47,364 bases of DNA from Amycolatopsis regifaucium (GTDB lineage: Bacteria; Actinomycetota; Actinomycetes; Mycobacteriales; Pseudonocardiaceae). The translations under genes and the position numbers were made by a program. Positions 1 through 7,800 of this stretch are shown here, one piece after another. Below the pieces are notes generated by a model, which was given only the letters and a program-made list of their open reading frames with translations, was not told the DNA's origin and did no database searches. How positions within the stretch are numbered: the first letter of the stretch is position 1; every line of letters starts with the position of its first letter. The stretch is from NCBI RefSeq assembly GCF_001613935.1, contig NZ_LQCI01000029.1, positions 1 through 47,364 on the forward strand, given 5' to 3'.

Positions 1-454
1 CCGTATTCGTCGACCTGATCCTCACCTATCTGCCTTGACGGAGCCAGCAAGTTGGTCGCGACGATCACTGTCCACGAACCTGGCCGCGGCGACACGACCG
101 ACAACGTGCTCGTATCGACCGGGATCTGTGTCCCGACAGCCCGAGTCGACTTCATCCCCGCCGGGTAGAAGGCCTCCATTCCGGTGGAGTCGTCACGGCC
201 GGACGAGAGCCATGATCGGACGTACATCTCAGCCCAGCCCTGCGGCTGCACATCACCGAACGACTCCGCAGCATGTGGAAGTTCGGGGACGTACGCGGCT
301 GCATAACCACCATGCCCACGATCACCGCCAACGGGCTCGCGATGATCACGCACCAACCCAACATCCGGCCGAACCTGCGGGTTAGACCACGAAAGACCGA
401 GTCCAGCCGAGCGTCGGGGATCATCCGCGCGATGGGTTTCGCGGGATGCTTCAT
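1..454 (-). pseudogene. TcpC-like conjugal-transfer protein, frameshifted and cut by window edge
   Basis: The reverse strand starts with ATG at 454 and encodes a basic N-terminus followed by one membrane segment (roughly residues 32-52, WCVIIASPLAVIVGMVVM). Reading then continues only after a frame change near 290-300. The second frame carries an AEMYVRSWLSSG stretch and a PYxPG-like FYPAGMK segment and stays open to base 1. A single N-terminal membrane helix followed by an AExYVRxWL motif is typical of actinobacterial TcpC-like conjugative-element proteins. These sit at the membrane as part of the transfer channel. The start codon overlaps the stop of the next gene upstream as ATGA. The frame break could be decay or an indel error; nearby truncated genes favour decay. 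The family assignment is from motif resemblance only. Confidence 0.5.
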
Positions 455-610
455 GGCCGCGCCTCGATGCCCATCACCTGATGCAGGCGTTTGCGGAGTT
501 CTCGATCATCGGACTCGGCGAGCGAGTCCAGCACTTCGCAAGCCGGGAATCCGACCTCATCCAGGAAGCGCTGGAGCTCCTGGGGCTAGGTCGGGGCGGG
601 GTCCGGTCAC
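451..610 (-). pseudogene. small conjugative-element protein, frameshifted
   Basis: A short reverse-strand coding stretch starts with GTG at 610 (VTGPRPDLAP) and, after a frame change near 575, continues as ELQRFLDEVGFPACEVLDSL to a TGA at 451-453. That stop overlaps the ATG of the TcpC-like gene. Such a small acidic protein immediately before a TcpC-like gene fits an actinobacterial conjugative-element operon. No function can be named. The two halves make a sensible protein of about 53 residues only if one base is added or removed in the C/G run near 575. Confidence 0.35.
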
Positions 611-690
611 GGAGGCTCCCTGGGGTCGGCGGGCTGCGGCGCTCAAGGCACGCCCCGATCTACCGACCCTTGATGCACCCGCCCGACGCG

Positions 691-1305
691 TTAGCGCTGT
701 TGCTGCCATTCGCGACCAGCGGTCGCCAGCGTGTCGAGCGCCCGGTTCCTCCGGCGGGTGGCTGTCGGCTGGCTCACCCCGAACATCGCGCCGAGCTGCC
801 GATCCGTCGCCACGCCGTCCCGGCCATCTGGTCGCCGAAGTACCGCGCGGTGAGGATTGCCGCTTCGTGCTTGTCCAGCCACTGTTGCTCGACCGCCCAC
901 GACAGCAGCTCCAACAGCTGTTCAGAAGCATCCTTTTCAGTCTGTGGCTCCGCCAAGGGGCAGTAGACCGCGTCATCGTCAATGTTCACGACGTCGGCGG
1001 CGGCTTGGCTGGTGGCGACACCGAGAGCTCGAAGAGCTGACCGTTGGGTATCAAAGACCAGGGTGGCGGCGACGTGGTGACGTCGACGAAGGGGGTAACA
1101 ACGAATCTGCTCCCACAGATGCCCGATGACAGCGGCTTGGATATCGGCGTTCGTTTCGTTCTGACAGACGCCACCTCCGGTCACCCCACGGCGAGCGCCG
1201 AAAGTCCCGACCGCGGCCCGGCTCGCGCGAATGACCCTGGCGACGATGCCGGGCACGGCGGCCACCATGGCGTTCAGTACGAGTTCCGCTGCAACGGCTC
1301 CGAGC
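691..1305 (-). pseudogene. sigma-factor-like HTH protein of a conjugative element, truncated and frameshifted
   Basis: The reverse strand reads from about 1305 (ELGAVAAELVLNAM...) through a HLWEQIRCYPLRRRHHVAATL segment and an acidic EQLLELLSWAVEQQWLD helix. It then needs a frame change near 830 to reach a helix-turn-helix (DRQLGAMFGVSQPTATRRRNRAL) and the stop at 691. This layout (IRxYPL...R, LLELLxWAV, C-terminal sigma-region-4-like HTH) resembles sigma-like proteins found on actinobacterial integrative elements. No start codon with a binding site is visible. The gene seems cut off exactly where the serine recombinase remnant begins on the other strand, so it is broken at both scales. Confidence 0.45.
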
Positions 1306-2793
1306 TCAACGCATCCTGCAACGCCGGATCAACCAGTCGGTCGCCGAGTACTAGGTCCTCAACACCCTCGAACAGTCATGGGGCGGCCTCTGCACCCATG
1401 TGCGCGAAGGCTGGAACATCGGCAAGCCGGTCATGGCTACAAAGCGAAAGTCTTCAAACACCCGAACCCAGCGAAGGCGGCCAAGGGCTACACGAAGTCA
1501 CGACTCGAACCTGACGACCTCAAAGGCGAGACAGTCACTCAGATCGCGTTGTGGCGGTACTACGAGCGCCTCGGCTGCGATACGGTCGCCGACCGGCTGA
1601 ACGCGGACCTGGACAAGTACCCGCCTCCCGAGCCTCCGGGCAAGCGACGTGCACGCGGCGTCTGGGGCAGATCAAGCGGGTACGACATCCTGCGGAACCC
1701 CAAGTACACCGGCTACCAGGTCTTCAATCGACGCGCCACGCGATCGCGCCGAGGCAAGCACAACGACCCGATCAAGTGGGTCTGGTCGCCGGCCCCGGTG
1801 CACGAGCCACTGATCCCGAAGTGGATGTACGACGCGATCAACGCGGGCTGGAAGACCAAACAGGGGTCACGCGGCGCAGAAGCGCCGAACACACATCCAG
1901 CCGCCGCCAGGACCTATCTGTTCCGTGGGCGGCTGTTTCATGGTTGTGGCAGGCGTTTGGTCGGTGTACCGCGGCACGAACGGGCGTACTACCTCTGCAG
2001 GCCCAGCAACAACAACCGCGGCCGCTCGGACAGGTTCACCGACCACGAGAACGCTCTCTACCTTCGAGAAGACGCCCTTCTAGACGCGGTCGGCAGATTC
2101 TTCGCCGACCGCGTGTTCGGTCCTGACCGTCGCACGGTCCTCGAAGCCGACCTGGCCGGTGCCGACGATCACGTCACAACCGAACGCAAGGGAGAACGAG
2201 CGCGGATCCAGCGACAGCTCGCCGAGATCGCCAAGAAGCAATCATCGATCCTGAAGCAAGCGCAGCAAGGGGACCCGGACGACCCCTTTACGGCCGCATT
2301 GCGGGGCAGCTACAACGAACTAGCCAAGGACGAGAAACAACTCCAGGCGAAGATCGCCGCCCTGGACGAGGCGGACTCTTCAACACCTCGGGGGATGACA
2401 GCCGATGAAGTGCCTCTGATCGACGCGCTTCCCTATCTCGCGACAAATCTCGCAAAGGCGCCAGAACCGTACCTGCGGGCGCTGTTCGAAGCCGTCCAGC
2501 TCGCCATCGTGGTTCACGATGACGGCGAACATGCGACAATCACGATCAAGCTCCCGGCAGACAAGCTGCCGGAGATCGCTCAGGTAGCGGAAAGGATCAC
2601 CGAACCCATGAACCCTCAAGACCTCCCGGCGCAGCGCGCCGGATCGGCTTGTGAGGTTCCTGTTGGTGCCCCCGGACAGGCTCCTCCGGGATGCACAGCG
2701 GGCGGCACTCTATCCGCGAAGACCGGGCGACACTTTCAGGATGCACATCGATCGACCAGAAGCCACTGGTCATCAGCGCCATCGTGCCGCTGA
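1304..2793 (+). pseudogene. large serine recombinase, N-terminal catalytic domain lost
   Basis: The forward strand resumes a large serine integrase just after the catalytic domain: QRRINQSVAEY, then an in-frame TAG at 1352-1354 where a tyrosine codon is expected. VLNTLEQSWGGLCTHVREGW follows, and a frame change near 1430 leads to GYKAKVFKHPNP. From there one long frame runs to 2793. It contains the recombinase domain (DTVADRLNAD, YDILRNPKYTGYQVFN), a zinc-ribbon-like part with FHGCGRRL and YLCRPSNNN, and a charged coiled-coil region. The serine nucleophile domain is absent. Loss of that domain plus a nonsense codon plus a frame break makes this a dead recombinase. In life the family integrates phages or conjugative elements at att sites. 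Confidence 0.8.
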
Positions 2794-3822
2794 TCATGCA
2801 GCGCCGGAAGCCTCTACCTACCGAAACGTGATGCTCCCACCAACCTGGACACGCCAAGCCAGCCAGCTTGAACCCAGGCGGGCGCCATTAACCGACCGTG
2901 GGATCAACCTGAGGATTACTGCCGCTCCGGCAGGCACCACCTCGGCTCCGCCGACGACATTACGTTCGAGTGCTACGCCGCACTGATCCCCATCTACCGC
3001 AGGTCGACAACAGCGTCTCGCGGTCGACCTGCGGACTGGCCTCAAGCACGGTTGAGTGATGGACCGGATGGCACCCGTCCTGTCTATATCGACAACGTGG
3101 CCACATGACGTTCGCCGGAACGAATGGCCGGTTCGTGTCTCCGCCATGGCCCAACGGCCGCCACGAGGACATCTACAAGTAGCGACGGCCGAAGGCACAC
3201 CCACCGGAGTGGAGCGCGCCGTCGCAACCACGCCAACTGGGTCGCATGTTCCGCTCCAGCGACGTAGCCCGACCAGGCCGTTCTACACTGGAGTGCTTCA
3301 GACGCGGACCCACTGATGAGCTGCAGGTTCCTTCGGATTAAGTGTCCGCTCCGCCACTGTGCCAGACAGTGCCGCGAGGTGTTAGATTTCGACCATTCGT
3401 GCAGGTCAACGCGGACATCGTAGCCGAACCGAGTGTCAGCCCGTATCAGGCCGTGCCGGGCTCTACGTCAGCAACGGAGCCCAATCGGAGACGACGTGAT
3501 CCCCCGACGCTCCACTCTCTCAACACTAAAGTCGACTAACGAGCAGATTCGCCAGCTCGCCTGATACGCGGAGAACCGAGGCATCATTCGCCTGGTGGAC
3601 TGAACAAACGTTGCCGGCAGCGCTCGGAAGCCGATCCGCGTCGGCTGCGGTGGGTCAGCGCTGCCGTTCACGGCATGTCCGTGTCCTTGCTCCCGTCTTG
3701 TGCTGCCTCAGACACGTTGTTCCCATCAGGCCAATGCGTCTCGCAGCCTTGCCTGCAGGCATTTGAGCGCCATGCCGTGCTCGGGTCTGATGAGATCGGA
3801 TGACTCGCTTACGCTTCAGGCG
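2794..3822. other. about 1 kb without a supportable gene
   Basis: Open frames here are short, lie in competing frames and show no family motif I recognise. A forward-strand stretch near 2893-3000 (PEDYCRSGRHHLGSADDITF) reads like a relic of coding sequence but has no start, stop or neighbour supporting it. The interval probably holds decayed element DNA between the recombinase remnant and the toxin locus. Confidence 0.5.
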
Positions 3823-4410
3823 CTACAGTCTGCCGCCGAGAAGTCGCGCCAGCGAGGCATATCCGGGGATATTGGCAGCCATTGGACTACCGGCAAGCGT
3901 CAAGTGAGCGATCCGGACTTCGCCGTGGCTTCGCTTCACGGTCACGACCAGCGTGTCGAGGTCCTCGTTCCGACACCACATCGCCGCTTCCCCGGCGCCC
4001 GCCAACGGCTGGGCCTGTCCCTCACTCAGACAGTTCTGCTCGGCAACCGCGAGGGCGCTCCCCGGTGCCACTTCGCCCTTGATAGCGGTCACCATCAAGC
4101 TGCCGACGCCAGACCCATCATCTACACGACTGAACTCGCATCCATAGGCAATGCTCCGCTGCCCCTCAAGCGGCTTCTCCTCGACTGACCGGTAAGCAGC
4201 CTTCGACTCCAGGATCCTTTGAAGCTCATCGGCGCCAAGGAAGCCGCAGGCCGCAGAGATCAGCTCTGGTGATATCACTGGAGTCCAGGTCGACGACGGG
4301 ACCGAAGCCAGACCGGCTGGATTCGCCACCACGTTCCCCGACTCACTCGAGCACGCGCCGCACACAGTCAGCACCAATAGCCACGCCTTAAGCACTCGTT
4401 TCGAAAACAA
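3823..4410 (-). CDS. putative secreted lipoprotein (DUF3558-like)
   Basis: The protein has 195 residues. It starts at TTG 4410, preceded by a GGTGGTGAG purine-rich site; a GTG five codons later is an alternative. The N-terminus is a lipoprotein signal peptide: a basic start, the hydrophobic run AWLLVLTV, and a lipobox ending in the cysteine of VCGAC. A Ser/Gly-rich linker follows. The mature part contains SAACGFLGADELQRIL, YGCEF and a late CLSEGQ/MWCRNED pair, so several cysteines that could form disulfides outside the membrane. This layout resembles small actinobacterial DUF3558-type lipoproteins of unknown role. It is last in a minus-strand series after the Rhs toxin and immunity genes and may be unrelated to them. 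Confidence 0.6.
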   Translation of the reverse strand: MFSKRVLKAWLLVLTVCGACSSESGNVVANPAGLASVPSSTWTPVISPELISAACGFLGADELQRILESKAAYRSVEEKPLEGQRSIAYGCEFSRVDDGSGVGSLMVTAIKGEVAPGSALAVAEQNCLSEGQAQPLAGAGEAAMWCRNEDLDTLVVTVKRSHGEVRIAHLTLAGSPMAANIPGYASLARLLGGRL

Positions 4411-4454
4411 AGCTCACCACCAACCGAAGTTGAAAGTATCTGCGATTTAAATCA

Positions 4455-4823
4455 TCAAATAAACTCGCGCAGACTATCCCGCCATCGGCACGCCATTTCA
4501 TTCGAAATAGGCCCGCATATTTCCGGCGATGAAAGCTGGAACAGAAATTCTTTTAGAATATTTCCATTCTCAGCCTGAAAGCCCAGATCGTCGCGCCCTT
4601 CAAGGGTTTCAGCCCATAATTGAACACCTGCAACATCCAGCCCGCCCGAAAGATAGGACTGCAGGACATTCACAGCGTCCTTAGGCTCAAACACGACCAA
4701 CTCGCTATCACTATCCCAACCAAACGACACCAGCCGATCGACCGCTTGTCGCAGAGGTGCACGAAGTTCGACAACGTCACGCAGCGCTTCTTCTCGCTCG
4801 CCATCCCGCAGATCGTTAATCAT
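4455..4823 (-). CDS. probable immunity protein for the Rhs toxin
   Basis: The protein has 122 residues. Its ATG overlaps the stop of the Rhs gene (ATGA, 4820-4823), the standard arrangement for a polymorphic toxin and its cognate immunity protein. It is a small, acidic, soluble protein without a signal peptide (ELRAPLRQAVDRLVSFGWDSD, then QLWAETLEGRDDLGF), as expected of a cytoplasmic protein that neutralises an incoming or self-made toxin. DNA here and in the toxin tip is visibly richer in A/T than the repeat-encoding part of the Rhs gene, which suggests the pair was exchanged as a module. The specific immunity family is not identified; the role is inferred from position and size. Confidence 0.65.
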   Translation of the reverse strand: MINDLRDGEREEALRDVVELRAPLRQAVDRLVSFGWDSDSELVVFEPKDAVNVLQSYLSGGLDVAGVQLWAETLEGRDDLGFQAENGNILKEFLFQLSSPEICGPISNEMACRWRDSLREFI

Positions 4824-7800
4824 GGGCCCATCTTATCCTTCACGTGGGCCACCGATCCGTCCGGCAGCACCGTCGTCTTGAGATAGCCGGTCGTCTTACC
4901 GTCAAAGCTCACAGTTTTTTCATAAACTGCATAAGAATTTGGAACTCTTCCCGGCACGCGCGTCTGAAATGTAACGGATCCTCCAGGCAGCCCCGTGATG
5001 ACGGTTTCTTCGGCCGCATTGGGAAGCTTCTTCTGATAGCGAAGCAGGTTAGACGCTTGCCCAGGAGTGAGGTCCTCCACGCCTAGATTGCGCAGTGACT
5101 CTCCAGTTGCCGTTCCCGTACCTGGCTTCGATCGACCAGCCAACCCGCGCCCGCCGGCAGTCATGCCAGCACCAACGATTGCCATAGCGGCACCGAGAAG
5201 ACTATGGATAGTCTCCGCAACCCCTTCCGCACTACTACACTCGTCAAAGTTGTCCACACAATAAGTAGCCGCGATTAATTTTGCACCTTCGACATCATTC
5301 TCAGTCTCTGGCGCAAGGAGGTAATTCCTCGCTTTTTCACAAGCGAGCTTGCCGAAGCAAATATTGGTATCAGGGTCCACGTTCGGCGGCATTGGGAAGT
5401 TCCAATATTCAAGCGTGCTCATATTGAGCACCTTGTCGAACTCGGCAAACACCTGATCACGCTTTCGTGAGCTCGGCGCGTTTTTTCTTTCCCAGTTCTT
5501 CCGATTTGACTTAGCCTGCCCCTTTTTAACACCTTTATCAGCCAACTGTTCCGGCGTGTAGTGGCCGTTGATGTCGTTGCCGACTCGGGGGTCGATGCCG
5601 CAGTCGCCGCGCCAACCGACGCAGTAGCCGGGCGAGTCCTCGTGGGCAAGGCCGGAGGGGTCGCTGAAAGCGATCGGGTTGTTGATGGAGTAGCTGTAGC
5701 CGTTGATCTGCTGCGGGCTGCTCGGATCCATGATCGGGTCTAGGGAGATGAACCGGCCAAGGTCCGCGTCGTAGCTTCGAGCCCCGAGGGTGGTCAACCC
5801 AGCCGAGGCATCGATCGTGCCCCCGACGAAGCCACGTTCACCCGGCATACCGGCGCTCGGGCCGCGCTCGGCTCCGAACGGGGTTTGACGGCGCTGCTTG
5901 ACCGTGAGGTCGCTGGCGTTGATCGCGACCTGGATGGTGCCCTGGTGGTCTCCTGCGAGCCAGGTCAGGGCACCGCTCTTGCGCATCGCGATGGTCGCGC
6001 CACCGTGGGTGTAGTACCTAGTGGTGGTTGCGGTGCCGCTCGTTTTGTCGAGCCGGACCTCCTGCGGCCCCAAATACAGGGTGGTGCCGGTGGGGTCACG
6101 GCGGATGAGGCGGCTGCCGTCGGCGTCGTAGAGGAAGGTCGTGTCGGCTGTGCCGTCGGTGACCTTCTCGAGCCTGTTCTCGACGTTCCAGTCCAGTGCT
6201 TGCTGTCCGGACGTGCCGGGGCGAGCCTTGGTATTGCCCAGTTCGTCGTAGGTGTACTGGGCCGTCTTGGTACCTGCAGGCCCCTCCGAGGTGACGGCAT
6301 TTAGCAGGTGGGGCCTCGGTGTGCCGGGCGCGGCGTAGCTGTACTTGCGGGTGACGTCACCTCCGACGAGGTGCTGGGTGTCGCCGATCCGGTTTCCGGA
6401 CTTGTCGTAGGCGTAGGACTGCCAGTATGGAGCAGGACCACCGAGGGCGTTGGCCGCTCGAGGAGCGCCGCAGTCGGTGTTGGCGGGTGTCCATGCTTCG
6501 GTGAGGCGTTGGAGGTAGTCGTAGCCGAAGCATTGCTTGTCCGCGGGTTGCCCGATCGGGGCGTTGGAGATCGCGGTGATGTTGCCTGCGGGGTTGTAGC
6601 TGTAGCGGGTGTCGGTCTGCATCGGCTGCGGGACTTCGGCGTCGACGATGGTGCGGTCGAGCCTGCGGGTGTTGGTGTCGTAGTAGTAGGAGAGCCAGGC
6701 CCGTTTTCCGTCAGTGGAGGTACTGCTCTCACCGCCGAGCTGGATCCGCTGAGGCTCGCCGTAGCGGGTGTAGTCGGTCGCGGAGACGTAGTCTTGATAG
6801 ACGGGTCCGTTCCAGCTGCCTTCGGTAGTGAGCGGCTTCCCGAGGTCGTCATAGGTGTAGAGCATGCTTTCGGCCAGCAGGTCTCCGGCCTTCGGGATTC
6901 CGGTACCGCCGAGGCTTCCGTCGTCCTTGTACTGAAAGAACGACTGATAGGTGCCGGCCAGCTTCGGGCCCTCGCTCGGCGGGATGATGATGGACGTCGT
7001 CGTCGGCTGGTACAGCGGCCCGTAGACGTTGACCTTGTTGACGTAGGCGTTGCCGTCGACCCAGCGCGTGGACGACGCGAGCTGTCCGACGCCCTTGTAC
7101 GCGGAGTCGTAGGCCCATTCGCTGAGTTTGGTTCCGGTGAGGTTGTCTTTGAAGACACCGGTCTTGCGCCCGAGTTTGTCGTAGCGGAACGCGAGTGTGA
7201 CATTGCGTGCGTCGGTACTCGAAATCTGCTGGTTCAGCTTGTTGTAGACGTAGGTGGTGGCGCCGCGGTCGGGATCGTCGGTGCGGATCAGGGAGCCGTG
7301 GATGTCGTAGGTGTAGGACCAGCGGCTACCACTGGAGTCGGTGAGCGCGGCGAGTTTGTCCGAGTTGGTGTAGTCGTACTTGGTTTCGTCGTAGTTGTCG
7401 CCGGTCGGTTGAGCGCCATGGTACTGCCGGAGAGCGCGGGTTCGGCCGCGGGCGTCGGTGATCGTGGTGGTCGCGCTGCCGCCTTCCGGCGGTGTGACGC
7501 TGACCGAGTCACCGCCGTAGGTCGTGCTGGTACGCCAGTTTTTGTCGCCGCCTCGGTAAGTGGAGGCGATCGCACGGCCCGCGCCGTCGAACTCCGTGAC
7601 GGTCAGACCGGGTACTTCGGTGTCGCTGGCCACCCAAAGAGAGGTGTCGACTGGTTGGTCGTTGTAGAACGGCTGTGTCGTCTTGTAGGCGCGCCCCTGC
7701 GAGTCGTAGCGCGTGTCGACCAGCAGCCTCCCCCCGCCAGGTGCCGGCGCCTGGACCTGCCGGGTTCGGTAGAGACCGTCGAGGATGGTGGTCGAGGTGA

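Noticed and set aside
2818..3231. Reverse frame of 137 codons
   Set aside because: Cysteine/arginine-rich with no start site, motif or neighbour; not supportable as a gene.
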